This document shows, in pieces, positions 8,506-18,129 of a stretch of 64,000 bases of DNA (positions within the stretch are counted from its first letter, which is position 1; each line of letters begins with the position of its first letter). Location of the stretch: the NCBI GenBank assembly GCA_016125085.1, contig WGMM01000013.1:124001-188000 (forward strand), given 5' to 3'. The stretch comes from a bacterium. Lineage in GTDB: Bacteria; Planctomycetota; Planctomycetia; Isosphaerales; Isosphaeraceae. The notes beneath the pieces are model-generated. The model saw only the letters and a program-made list of their open reading frames with translations. It did not search any database and was not told the origin of the DNA. A program made the position numbers and the translations under genes.

Positions 8506-11500
8506 TGAGGTGAGAAAACCTCTTCCGGCAGTGGCATTGAACGAGAGATCGCATGATCATGTTCGAAATCGATCAATCGCTGAACGATACCGGCAATACG
8601 GGATTTGTCGGCCTCAGACAATGATTCGTTCCTGAGAATGGTTTCACGTGCTTCATCGTACAAAGGCCGAAAGGTAAGGATGATCCGGGCGATTCTTTCG
8701 TCTCGTCGTGTTCTCTCTTCGATTTCGTCGGAATTCGATTCGAACGTTGAGATGGACTTTCCCGATGCGACCGCGAGTCGGGTGCCGATCGTGGAATTCG
8801 AAATGGGAGAACCGAAACCGATCCTCAATGCATAGACCGGTGATTCGAAATCCACTGTCCGGATTTCCTGTGCGGTTCGGATGTCCCAGATTCGAACCGT
8901 GCGGTCATCGCCACCTGTGGCGAGAACCTTGCTGTCCGGCGTGAAAGCGATAGCCCTGGCGACATCCTGATGCCCGGATAGTGTCGCGATCGGCCTTCCG
9001 GTGGAGGATTCCCAAAGTCTCGCCGTCCGGTCCGCGGAACACGATGCGAGAAGCTTGCCGTCCGGTGAGAAGGCCAGGTCGAAAACGCTATCCTGATGGC
9101 CATTTAGCGTTCGGATCGTCTCGCGCGAAGCGAGATCCCAAATACGAATCGAGTGGTCGAAAGAGCCGCTGGCGAGAGTGTCGCCATCCGGCGAAAATGC
9201 GATACAGCGAACCCAGTCCGTATGGCCTCTGAGAGTTTCGTATGGGTTACCGGTCGCGAGATCCCAGAGCTTGACGGTCCTGTCCGATGAAGCGGATGCG
9301 AGAGTCTTGCCGTCCGGCGAAAATGCCACGTGCCTTACGCCGTCTTCATGGCCGATCAGCGAAGCCGATTCCATGCCAGTGGCAAGATCCCAGGTTTTGA
9401 TTTCGAAATCACCGGATCCGGAAGCGAGCGATTTTCCATCTGGAGAGAATGCTACGGTGAGAACCCAGTCGGAATGGCCGATCAACCGTTGAATCTCTTT
9501 CCCTGTCGCAAGATCCCAAAGCCTGATCGTGCGATCCGAAGAGCCTGAGGCCAGGATACGGCCATCGGGCGAAATCGCCAGAGAACCGACCTCACGCGAA
9601 TGCCCTGAGAACTTCTGACTTAATGTCACCGAACTCAAATTCCATAGCCGGATCGTGCCATCCGAGGCGACGGACACCATCTCTTTGCCGTTCGGTGAGA
9701 TCGCAAGAGAACTCACGGCCGCGGTGAGGTCGGAATGGGTTCGAAGCACTTTTCCTGACGCGATGTCCCAGATCCGAACGGTCGAGTCCCGTGATCCTGA
9801 AATCAAATGGGAGTGGTCGCTCGAAAATGCGATGGACGTGATTCCGCCCAAGTGACCATTGAAGGCACGCACTTCGCGTCCCGATGATGCATTCCAGAGA
9901 ATGATCGAATTGTCTTGCGATCCAGAAGCGAGAAATCGCCCGTCGGGTGAGAAATTCAGGGTATTCACGTCGCCACGATGACCGAAGATCGATTGCAGCT
10001 CCTTGCCGTTTTCGATCTTCAGGATTCGTATCGAATCGTCGTCGGAGCCCAAAGCAAGAATCTTCCCGACCGGCGAAAAAGCAAGAGCTGTGACGGCTCC
10101 GGCATGACTGCCGTATGTGGCCTGGATGAAGCCGGTCCTTGAATCCAGGATTCTGACCTTCTTGTCGTCCGAACCGGTCGCCAGCAGAGTCCCGTCGGGA
10201 GAAAATGCGATCGAGAGAATTCTCGCTCCGTGCCCCGGGATCGCGCGGACTGTTTTTCGATCGAATCGGTCCCAGAACAGAACTGAACCATCGTCGTGCC
10301 CTGTTACGATGGTTCGATCGTCCGGCGAAATGGCGATCGCACCGATTCTCTTGCCTGGAGGGTCGAGCATTCGGATTTCGCGGAGGTCAGACGAATCCCA
10401 GACCATCATTTCCTGCTCATTGCCGATCGCGGCGAGCAAGTGACCGTCTTTGCATCTGACGACGGATGATATCTCGCCATTCAGTTTCGTTTCGAAATCG
10501 GTGAAAGCGTTCCTGATCTGGTTTCTCAGCATCGCCCATGGGAACGTTCGATACTGATTCTGTACAAGTTTTAACTTCTCCGTGGCTTCCGCATGCAGCC
10601 CCTGGTCAAAGAGATTCTGGGCTAACATGACATTGGCGTTCGCACTCAGAGCGTTCGCCAGATCCATCTGTGCCATGGCCTCGGCTCGAGCCGATTCCGC
10701 TCTGTCACGTTGTTTTCGCATGTCTTCCGCGGCGAGGTCGGCCCGCTGCTTTTCGAATTCGGCAAGCCCGTTCGCCCTGGTCAGTTCCAGGTTATTCCAG
10801 CACAAATACAATCCGCATATCGCCAGCAGAATGCATGCTGCCGCGGATCGAATCAGGAACTTGTTCCGAAGTTCCCGTCGACGCTCCGCGACGGCCCAGC
10901 GATTCGCGACTGCGCCCAGCGTATCGTGTCCAAGCCGAATCGTCGCTTCTTCCGACTCCTCGGATCCTGTGGCCGAATCGACTCTCAACAGTCGTTTCGT
11001 GGCGGCGATCTTCAGTGCTTCTTCGAATTCCTGAACGGATCCGCTCCAGTATTCGTGAAACGCGAATCGCCTGGAAATTTCTCCTGTCGTCAGAGATCCA
11101 TCAGGTTGTCGATGATATAAACCTGTCATCAATCTTTTGAGATCGTTGGCTCTCCGGCTGACGATTGGCGAAAGCGCTTTCGAAAGTACGGGTGAAATCC
11201 ACCCGACCCGTTCGGCAATGCGTTCCGAAATTGACCGTATCCCGATCGCCGAAATTTCCGAAAGAGTTTCTTCCGCGTATTTCTCCAGAATGTTCAGTAC
11301 AGGTTCGGCGGAGTCCGATGGAGCACGCGATTGGATTCGATCCTGTGATTGGCCGCTTTTCGGCTTCGATTTTGCCTGAATGCGTTCGATCGCGAAGGCC
11401 AATTCGTCCGGGCCCGGCAATTCGCCGATTCTTAAAGTATCGTCTCTCATATTCCGCAGCATGGTTCGCGTAATCGAGACGACTGGCCGGGATGGATCCG

Positions 11501-14102
11501 TATTGGATTTGGCTTCTTCATAAAGCTGCGAACAAACAACTTGCGCGATCGGCAGAACGCTATCCGTATTACGGCCCCTGAGGCGAAAAATTCCATCGAC
11601 GATGGAATCGATCACACCTTCTTCGTAAATGAAGCCATACTTCTTTCGAGGTGGATCGAGGCCTGGAATCACGTCGGTTTCGAGAGTGGGGCGGGCGATT
11701 ACGGCTTTGAGACGTTCCCGACTCAAATCCGTCAACAGATAATCGGCAAACCCTGTCATGGATTTCGAACCCGACCTTAATCCGTCGGAGATTCGGCCGT
11801 GGTATTCCGTTCGGTAACTCAGGACGACCTTCCAACGCCCCGAACCTCTCAAGCAACCGCGTAACAAGGCGAAAGCCTTCTGTCGGCGTCGCTCGGCGTG
11901 CCGAATCTCCTCGGTCGAATCTCCTTGAGCCAGAGTGTAGAGTTCTTCAGCCTGGTCAATCGTGACGACGAGTTTTTCGGGTATCGCGTCTGTGAACGCG
12001 TCGAGGATTTCGCAGAGAAGTTCGTTGCGTGTCGGGTCATCCAGTGCGGTTTTGACTTCCGAAAGAGTCACGTCGGATTTCGAATCATCGATACAGCGGG
12101 CCAGAATGGATCTGAAATTGACGGGTGACGCTGGTCTGCCGTCTGGGAAAGGATTCAGTACAAAGGGTTCGGCAGTGAATGCGATCAGATCGTACGCGAG
12201 GCGGCCAGTGAAATCGTCCGACGGACGAAAAAAGAGGTGAAGCTGTTCAGCCTCGACGGAACCGCCGTATGAAGGACGCTTCGGAAACCTGTATCCGACA
12301 GCATGGTTTTCAAGATAGGGAACCAGCCCGGCCCGAATGACGGAGGACTTCCCCGAGCCCGAAGTGCCATGAAGAAGCAGGATTCGGACCGCTGGGGAAT
12401 CGATCGTCATGGCCAGACGCGCGGAATCGTCCTCACGCCCCATAAAAAGGGCTTGATCGGCCAAAGTGTAAAACCCGAGGGAAGGATAGGGATTTGGTGG
12501 CCAGATTAGAGGGGAACTGACTTGACGTGTTTCGGCGGTGCTGAAAGCGGGACCTGGCGCGAGCGAGGCAGCCGAGAGCTTTCGCAGAGACTGGCCGAGA
12601 TAGTCCGAGATCGTAACCGGGATCGGTGCCGGTGCGGTCGATTTCCGGGGGTGGGCAAGGCGAATCGCGGGCGGGCAATATGTGCCATAGAGCAAGCCCA
12701 GGGGCAGCGTTTCGCGGCGTAGGTCACGCAGGATGGTTCCGACAGGCTTTCGTTCGAGGAAAAACGCAGCGAGAAATTTCATTCCGAACTGATGCGCGAA
12801 GGCATCGAGCGTTTCCTGCTCGGTGCTGATCAGCCCGCTGACTTGCTCGAACCGGGTGAAGGAGCGTAAGAACGACCCTTGCTCGGAAGATTCGGAGGTT
12901 TGACATCCGTTCAGAAATGCAATGAGCTTGCGCTGCGGCGGTTGAGGCCTGTCCGATCCCTCGCTGTCGTCCTCCTGCTCAATGCTGAGAATCTGTTCGA
13001 GGTCATAAAGGTTTACCTCCTGATATGCCTTACGCTGGCCCGATTCGTCTTCAGAGAATTCCAGAAAAAGTGCGTCCGGTCGTGCGTGGCTGAGCCAATA
13101 TAAGAGATTCGGCAGGCCGTTTTTTCTGACGTATCGTTTCAGCTCATTGACGTCGTGAAGGACGGTCACGACCGGCGTTTTCGAGCTGTTTCCAGAATGA
13201 TCTTCCGATTTTCCGTCGGTTTTGCCTGAATCAGGATTGGCGATGCCATCGATCCGCTTCAGCAATTCGTCGAAAGCCACCCTGGCGGGGTCTTCGCTCA
13301 GCAGGCGACCGCTGATGACTTCATCCATCACGATCACGGCCCTGGCTGTCTGCGGATCGATCCTGTGATCGGCCTTGAGCGGGTTAACGTTCTGACCGCA
13401 GCTCAAGTCGAAGCGGACACCCCAGAATCGAGACCACGAGGATGCGGCGTCGGTTTCGAAGGCTTCGGTCAGTTCGTCGACGTCAACATAACTGTCATAG
13501 ACGAGATTCCAGGGAACGGCGGGCATCGGGCCGTCCCGGGCGATGTCGCAGCGGTCTTCGATCTGGATTTCGATCGATGCGATCCGGTCTTCACGAATGA
13601 GAGATTTGAGCCACTTCGCGACCACATCGGCCTGTGGCTCTTTACGTGTCGGGAACAGTACGTTATGGATTTCATTGCCTGCGGCGGCGAGTTCTGCGAA
13701 AACCCGGTTGAGTGCCGGCTCGCCGCTCGCGGCAGATTCGGCCGAACGACTTAACGCGTCAGGGTTTTCCTGGATCATCGAGACGATCCGATTGACCGAT
13801 TCCCGAGATTTGTCGACAGCCGTTTCGAGTGCTTTGGTGTCGATCGAATATGCCGGAAAAAAACTTCCGCGCATGGACCATCTCAACTCAAGCTTACCTT
13901 CGTCCTTCAGCGGCTTCGATCGCAGCAACTGACAGACCAGATGCAACTGGTCGAAATCTCGTGGAATCGATCGTTCGTCGGCGCTCCCCGAATCGGTATC
14001 CCCCGAATCGTTACCCGAAATCGTCTTTTCCGGTGACCGCGACTTCATCCGCGAATTTTTCGGATGTTCCGCGTCAGATTCGGACTTCGATTTACGGGCC
14101 AT
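8502..14102 (-). CDS. Giant CHAT protease - STAND NTPase - TM - 14-blade WD40 protein
   Basis: 1866 residues. After a charged Ser-rich tail (1-45), residues about 50-475 form a CHAT-type caspase-like domain, with candidate His in LYWLSHARPD (about 339) and Cys in LNGCQTSE (about 400). Next is a STAND/AAA-type NTPase with Walker A GTSGSGKSS (about 579-587), Walker B VVTIDQAEEL (about 710-720) and a helical region to about 1075. A hydrophobic helix (about 1083-1101) and a charged coiled coil (1102-1150) precede WD40 repeats from about 1210 to 1790. I count 14 blades, which would make two seven-bladed propellers; blades 8-12 are the most alike. The frame opens at a TTG at 14111, but the ATG at 14102 is preferred. 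Proteins of this plan are signal-activated ATPase switches in which repeats sense and the N-terminal enzyme acts. The coupled downstream partner is the transglutaminase-like gene. Confidence 0.88.
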   Translation of the reverse strand: MARKSKSESDAEHPKNSRMKSRSPEKTISGNDSGDTDSGSADERSIPRDFDQLHLVCQLLRSKPLKDEGKLELRWSMRGSFFPAYSIDTKALETAVDKSRESVNRIVSMIQENPDALSRSAESAASGEPALNRVFAELAAAGNEIHNVLFPTRKEPQADVVAKWLKSLIREDRIASIEIQIEDRCDIARDGPMPAVPWNLVYDSYVDVDELTEAFETDAASSWSRFWGVRFDLSCGQNVNPLKADHRIDPQTARAVIVMDEVISGRLLSEDPARVAFDELLKRIDGIANPDSGKTDGKSEDHSGNSSKTPVVTVLHDVNELKRYVRKNGLPNLLYWLSHARPDALFLEFSEDESGQRKAYQEVNLYDLEQILSIEQEDDSEGSDRPQPPQRKLIAFLNGCQTSESSEQGSFLRSFTRFEQVSGLISTEQETLDAFAHQFGMKFLAAFFLERKPVGTILRDLRRETLPLGLLYGTYCPPAIRLAHPRKSTAPAPIPVTISDYLGQSLRKLSAASLAPGPAFSTAETRQVSSPLIWPPNPYPSLGFYTLADQALFMGREDDSARLAMTIDSPAVRILLLHGTSGSGKSSVIRAGLVPYLENHAVGYRFPKRPSYGGSVEAEQLHLFFRPSDDFTGRLAYDLIAFTAEPFVLNPFPDGRPASPVNFRSILARCIDDSKSDVTLSEVKTALDDPTRNELLCEILDAFTDAIPEKLVVTIDQAEELYTLAQGDSTEEIRHAERRRQKAFALLRGCLRGSGRWKVVLSYRTEYHGRISDGLRSGSKSMTGFADYLLTDLSRERLKAVIARPTLETDVIPGLDPPRKKYGFIYEEGVIDSIVDGIFRLRGRNTDSVLPIAQVVCSQLYEEAKSNTDPSRPVVSITRTMLRNMRDDTLRIGELPGPDELAFAIERIQAKSKPKSGQSQDRIQSRAPSDSAEPVLNILEKYAEETLSEISAIGIRSISERIAERVGWISPVLSKALSPIVSRRANDLKRLMTGLYHRQPDGSLTTGEISRRFAFHEYWSGSVQEFEEALKIAATKRLLRVDSATGSEESEEATIRLGHDTLGAVANRWAVAERRRELRNKFLIRSAAACILLAICGLYLCWNNLELTRANGLAEFEKQRADLAAEDMRKQRDRAESARAEAMAQMDLANALSANANVMLAQNLFDQGLHAEATEKLKLVQNQYRTFPWAMLRNQIRNAFTDFETKLNGEISSVVRCKDGHLLAAIGNEQEMMVWDSSDLREIRMLDPPGKRIGAIAISPDDRTIVTGHDDGSVLFWDRFDRKTVRAIPGHGARILSIAFSPDGTLLATGSDDKKVRILDSRTGFIQATYGSHAGAVTALAFSPVGKILALGSDDDSIRILKIENGKELQSIFGHRGDVNTLNFSPDGRFLASGSQDNSIILWNASSGREVRAFNGHLGGITSIAFSSDHSHLISGSRDSTVRIWDIASGKVLRTHSDLTAAVSSLAISPNGKEMVSVASDGTIRLWNLSSVTLSQKFSGHSREVGSLAISPDGRILASGSSDRTIRLWDLATGKEIQRLIGHSDWVLTVAFSPDGKSLASGSGDFEIKTWDLATGMESASLIGHEDGVRHVAFSPDGKTLASASSDRTVKLWDLATGNPYETLRGHTDWVRCIAFSPDGDTLASGSFDHSIRIWDLASRETIRTLNGHQDSVFDLAFSPDGKLLASCSADRTARLWESSTGRPIATLSGHQDVARAIAFTPDSKVLATGGDDRTVRIWDIRTAQEIRTVDFESPVYALRIGFGSPISNSTIGTRLAVASGKSISTFESNSDEIEERTRRDERIARIILTFRPLYDEARETILRNESLSEADKSRIAGIVQRLIDFEHDHAISRSMPLPEEVFSPQ

Positions 14103-14584
14103 TGCGATCAAGCTCGATAACCAGAGGACTCAGGGGACCTGCCGACTATGAAAGGGCCATCTTCACTTCCACTCCGTCGATCATGCGATGAGAGTCGACT
14201 GACGACGGAATCTCATGCCGGTCTCGCCATACTTTATCCGTGTTCGAGTTCGAATCAAGCGTGGATTCATCAACCCGATCGGTGAAACAGAGTCGTTTTC
14301 ATGAACGCTATCGAAGAACGGGCGTTTTGCCGAATTCGACACGGTCGTAACGATTATGCGGATGACGTCGTCGGCGACGATTGGGAAATCACGAAATCGA
14401 TAGATTCAGGTCCGCTTTTTTACGCAGTTCGGTTGCCAATGACCGAATCCAAGGCTAGATTGAAGTTGTCGAAATCCCACGACGTGAACATGTTAATCCG
14501 TCAGCCCATTTCGAGAGCGTTAGTGGGAATCCGGTAGTCAGACCTCTCTGAGATCACATCATCCGAAGCCTCCCGGAGTTCGAA
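14103..14584. other. 482-bp divergent intergenic region between the CHAT-STAND gene and the zinc peptidase gene
   Basis: This region should hold the promoters of both divergent genes. One plus-strand frame (14301-14537, 78 codons, ATG start, no Shine-Dalgarno) encodes a charged sequence with no recognisable family; it is not called. No tRNA, tandem repeat or strong terminator hairpin is apparent. Confidence 0.5.
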
Positions 14585-15967
14585 ATGGCCAGAAAACGCG
14601 GTTCCCAAAAAGCGGACGCCAAGCCGAAAAAACGAACTTCGAAAAGCCGTAGCGCAGGCCAGGCGGAGAAAGTTGAAGTCCGCCGATTCGAGCCGTTCGT
14701 CCCGGGTTTCGCCGCAGCACAATCGACGCAAGCAAGCTCTGGACCGAAATCGCGAAGCCGTTCGTCAGCCCCGGTCAGTTTCTCCGTGACTGCGGCCACT
14801 GAAGCGACGAATTACATTCCCTGCCTGAACAAATTCGTCGCTCCGGCCCGGGCCGAAGCAGCTTCCCGTGGAGGGATCGCGTTCGGTTTGCCTCGTGCTG
14901 GCAAGCGGTGGGCGAAGAAAACGCTGATCGTCAGCCTGATCGAAGGCGTGCCCCTCAATCTGCCGAACGTATTCGGTGAAATCAAGCGGATCGCCAGCAT
15001 GTGGCTGGAAGGCATCGACCTCACGATGCTGTTTTTCGATCATAAAGTCGATAATGCCGATATCCGCGTGACTTTTTCGGATCTCGGCCGCTATTACTCG
15101 CTCATCGGCACCGATTCGCTGCAGAGCACTTCCAGTGGCGGTTCCATGAATCTGGGTTTCGATCCGAACACTTTTGCGAACGAGTCGGAACGTCGAAGAC
15201 TGATCCTGCATGAATTCGGCCACGCTCTCGGTCTCGATCACGAGCACAAGAGCAAGCGAATGCAATTCAACGAGAATGCCGCCATCGCTTGGTTGAAGCA
15301 GAACGGGCTTTCCGGCCTGAGCGACGAGGAAATCGCTCAGCAAGTGAGAGCTCTCAAAGAGAATGAAATCGACAATACGGCCAAAGTCGAATTCGACATG
15401 AAATCGGTCATGATGTATCAATTTCCCCCTTCGGTCGCTCCGCCAGACGGTACGCCCAATAACACTGAGTTGTCCGAGACCGACAAGGCCACGATCAAGT
15501 CCATGTATGGCGGGGCCCAGCTCACGGACATGATCCCTGACGGGCTGCCCCTGAAAGTCGATTCCGACCGGCGCAAGGCATTTTACCTTTTCGGCAAGGA
15601 CGAAGGCCTGTTCCATTTCCAAGCCGCGACAGCCGGAACATATGAACTTGAGATTTCGTGCGACTCCGGCCTTCCCGACATCGATGACCCGCTTCTGACC
15701 GTACCCTTCCCTTACGAATTCCAACGGCACCAGGCGCTCTACGACGCTACTTTTCAGATCCATGCCGCAGACGCCCGGAACCCGATCGTCCCGGGCCAGG
15801 CGATCTCGCCGATCGAACGCATCTTTCCCAAAGGCGGTCGGGAATTGCCGTCGGGCACTTTGAAAGTGAAGGTCGACAACCCAGGCTACTGCTTCGTGCG
15901 TGCCTGGATTTCGAATGCCGTGACGAACGAGCCGTGCCGATTCGTCATCGCCGTCAAGAAATCCTGA
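14585..15967 (+). CDS. Metzincin zinc peptidase (astacin/matrixin-type), predicted cytosolic
   Basis: 460 residues. The zinc site HEFGHALGLDHEH (His209, Glu210, His213, His219, then Glu220) matches HExxHxxGxxHE of astacin-type metzincins, and SVMMYQFP near 274-281 is the Met-turn. Residues after about 310 form a beta-rich C-terminal domain, perhaps of the pre-peptidase C-terminal type. Metzincins are usually secreted, but this one begins with a basic tail (MARKRGSQKADAKPKKR) and has no hydrophobic signal sequence. Cys80 in YIPCLNKF could be a cysteine switch, but I cannot show it. CGGAG lies about 7 nt before the ATG. It is divergent from the CHAT-STAND gene across 482 bp and followed at 106 bp by a secreted-protein gene. 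Peptidase call strong; localisation and role inferred. Confidence 0.82.
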   Translation: MARKRGSQKADAKPKKRTSKSRSAGQAEKVEVRRFEPFVPGFAAAQSTQASSGPKSRSRSSAPVSFSVTAATEATNYIPCLNKFVAPARAEAASRGGIAFGLPRAGKRWAKKTLIVSLIEGVPLNLPNVFGEIKRIASMWLEGIDLTMLFFDHKVDNADIRVTFSDLGRYYSLIGTDSLQSTSSGGSMNLGFDPNTFANESERRRLILHEFGHALGLDHEHKSKRMQFNENAAIAWLKQNGLSGLSDEEIAQQVRALKENEIDNTAKVEFDMKSVMMYQFPPSVAPPDGTPNNTELSETDKATIKSMYGGAQLTDMIPDGLPLKVDSDRRKAFYLFGKDEGLFHFQAATAGTYELEISCDSGLPDIDDPLLTVPFPYEFQRHQALYDATFQIHAADARNPIVPGQAISPIERIFPKGGRELPSGTLKVKVDNPGYCFVRAWISNAVTNEPCRFVIAVKKS

Positions 15968-16073
15968 ACCTGCACCCAGGGTTCTCGACGTATTCGACGC
16001 ATCTCAAATCAATGTCATCGTATCGCGTGCCTCGAACGACCGGAATACCGAAGACTTCACCAGGGCTTCAGCC

Positions 16074-17726
16074 ATGCCGCAGAAATTCGTGACGATCGTA
16101 TTGAGCACTGTTGCCTCGTGTTTAATCCTGTGCCCGACGCTAAAAGCGGAAACTTCGCGCGAATCCGCGGCAGAAAATCCGTTTTCTGTCGGACCTGAAT
16201 CGCTTCTGATCGATCGATCCGCGAGAGGATCCGATACCCAGCGACGGCCCGAGGAATCAGCATTGCAAGTTGCATTGCTGATCGAGGCCCCGGCACCGTT
16301 TGCGGATGAGGCACCGGCCAGGGAAAAGCTCACAGCGGATTATGCAGCTGCCTACAAGCAGGCACAGAGCGACATATCGACCACGTTCAATGCGATGGGT
16401 GCGAAGAGCGTCAAAAAGGCATTGGCGTCACTGGCCTTGCTGGAAAAGCCGAACGCAGAATTGACCAAAATTCTCGAAACCACGCCTTTGACGGATTCGT
16501 TAGCCCAGGATTTCGCAGCGAAGACAAAAGCCATTTTCGATCAGGCGAAATCCGATTCCGTCAAAATGATACTTGACGAACTCCGCCCATCTGGCGGCGG
16601 ACAGCCTACCGCGACTGTGCCTGCGCCACCTTCGCCCGCCGCCGAATTGACGGCCGATCCGCAGAAAGTCCTTGCGGATAAAGGTGTTTACGATATCTTC
16701 GATCCGAAGCACGTAGTCCTCCTTTTCAAAACCGAAAAATCATTGGCCGGCTATTATTTTCCGGATTCCAGGCCCACCACGGCCGAAGGCTTCGATAAAT
16801 TGACCGATGCCCAGCGTATCGATAAATTGCAGTCGATCATCCTCGACGATTTTATCGTCGGGATCGAAAACGATCCTGCGTACAAAAAACTCACGGCAGA
16901 CGAAAAGAAATCCGTGATGGCTGCAGCCGAATCCGGCTACTACAAAAACAAGGCAAAAACGGAAGCCGAAAAGATCGTGAAATCCGGAAAAGCCGACGAA
17001 GTTCCGATCCCAAACGTCGTCAGTCTGCCGGAACGGTACTGGAAGGAATTGCACACGAAGTTGGGTGAAGAACGCCGTCGCTCGACTTCAAGCACATCCG
17101 ATACGCTTCGGAAGGAAAGTGAGTCCGACCGTATCGAGAGGTTCACGAAAATCGCGGTCGAATTGGCCATGTCCATGTCTCCCGCACGATTTCCCAGCGA
17201 ATCGTCAATCCCGGAGGCTGCCATGGCACTCATGAAGGACGTTGCGACCGAATACGCGAGGCTTACTGGCCCGACTCCGCCCGAAGCGAAAAAGCCAGGA
17301 AGCAAGGAATTGGATTCTGAACTGGAGTCGAAGATCAAGCGCGGGATCCGTATCCTCTACAAGACCTTCAGTGGCTTCACGCAAGTGATGGGGCCGCTGG
17401 GGCTCAAGGAATACCTGATTCAGCTGGTCGTCAAGGCCGTCATCGATCACATCGGCCGGGACCTGAATTCCGACGAATTGGTCAAGGCTCAGGGCTGGGC
17501 GCATGATCTGGCGACGGAGTTTCAGGGTTCCACTCAGCCGACTCAGCCCGTCGTGCCGATTACCAGGCCATCGCCGCTGGTCTCGCCGTATCCCTCCTGG
17601 CCAATGCCGATGATGCCAGCCATGCCCTACGGATGGGGTGGTCACCACGGGAATAAATCCTGGCACCACAAGCCAGCGGTTTACGTAGTCCCAGGCATGG
17701 GGGGATACCTGGTGGTTCCACGCTGA
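16074..17726 (+). CDS. Secreted protein of unknown function with Pro/His-rich C-terminus
   Basis: 550 residues. A signal peptide is clear: hydrophobic core about 6-22, cleavage probably after LKA at residue 25. The mature part is largely helical and charged. It has a Pro/Ala-rich linker near 180-195 and long helices around 320-360 and 410-490. The C-terminus is rich in Pro, Met, Gly, His and Trp (about 495-550) and ends in a GYLVVPR tail. I recognise no catalytic motif and no named family. It follows the metzincin by 106 bp on the same strand and may share its transcript; whether it belongs to the hydrolase block functionally is open. Termination is probably at the hairpin at 17759-17778. Confidence 0.7.
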   Translation: MPQKFVTIVLSTVASCLILCPTLKAETSRESAAENPFSVGPESLLIDRSARGSDTQRRPEESALQVALLIEAPAPFADEAPAREKLTADYAAAYKQAQSDISTTFNAMGAKSVKKALASLALLEKPNAELTKILETTPLTDSLAQDFAAKTKAIFDQAKSDSVKMILDELRPSGGGQPTATVPAPPSPAAELTADPQKVLADKGVYDIFDPKHVVLLFKTEKSLAGYYFPDSRPTTAEGFDKLTDAQRIDKLQSIILDDFIVGIENDPAYKKLTADEKKSVMAAAESGYYKNKAKTEAEKIVKSGKADEVPIPNVVSLPERYWKELHTKLGEERRRSTSSTSDTLRKESESDRIERFTKIAVELAMSMSPARFPSESSIPEAAMALMKDVATEYARLTGPTPPEAKKPGSKELDSELESKIKRGIRILYKTFSGFTQVMGPLGLKEYLIQLVVKAVIDHIGRDLNSDELVKAQGWAHDLATEFQGSTQPTQPVVPITRPSPLVSPYPSWPMPMMPAMPYGWGGHHGNKSWHHKPAVYVVPGMGGYLVVPR

Positions 17727-17748
17727 TGCGGAAAAATTCCAAAGTACC

Positions 17749-17778
17749 AAAAGAAAAGGGCGAGCCGATTGGCTCGCC
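17749..17778. terminator. Bidirectional intrinsic terminator
   Basis: GGCGAGCC-GATT-GGCTCGCC forms a perfect 8-bp GC-rich stem with a tetraloop at 17759-17778. On the minus strand it is followed by CTTTTCTTTT, a good U tract for ending tRNA-Arg transcription. On the plus strand a weaker TTCTCTT follows, serving the secreted-protein gene ending at 17726. Confidence 0.8.
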
Positions 17779-17803
17779 TTCTCTTCGAATTCGGATCGCG
17801 AAA

Positions 17804-17877
<74 letters not shown>

Positions 17878-18129
17878 GTCGATGTGATTACTTTACAGGG
17901 ATTTTCAGAAAAATCAAGCTGCCGCTGCCGGATATGTCCGAAACCCGGGCCTCGTCCGTCCATGAGATATTCGGTCATAAGATCATGACCTGCTGATTTT
18001 TGGCGGAAATTCCGGGCGCCTCGAATAAACAGGAAAATCCGAAGAATTCTTGTTCAGGAGGACGCTTCGCCGGTTGATTCGATTCGCCGGACGTGCGATT
18101 CTGCCTTCACCTGACTTCAACCCGTCGCC

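Noticed and set aside
8900..10500. Regularly spaced similar DNA segments, CRISPR-like at first glance
   Set aside because: Spacing of about 126 bp and coding frame show these are WD40 blades of the giant protein, not an array.
14301..14537. 78-codon frame in the CHAT-STAND/metzincin intergenic region
   Set aside because: No Shine-Dalgarno site and no recognisable family; could be chance in a 482-bp promoter region.
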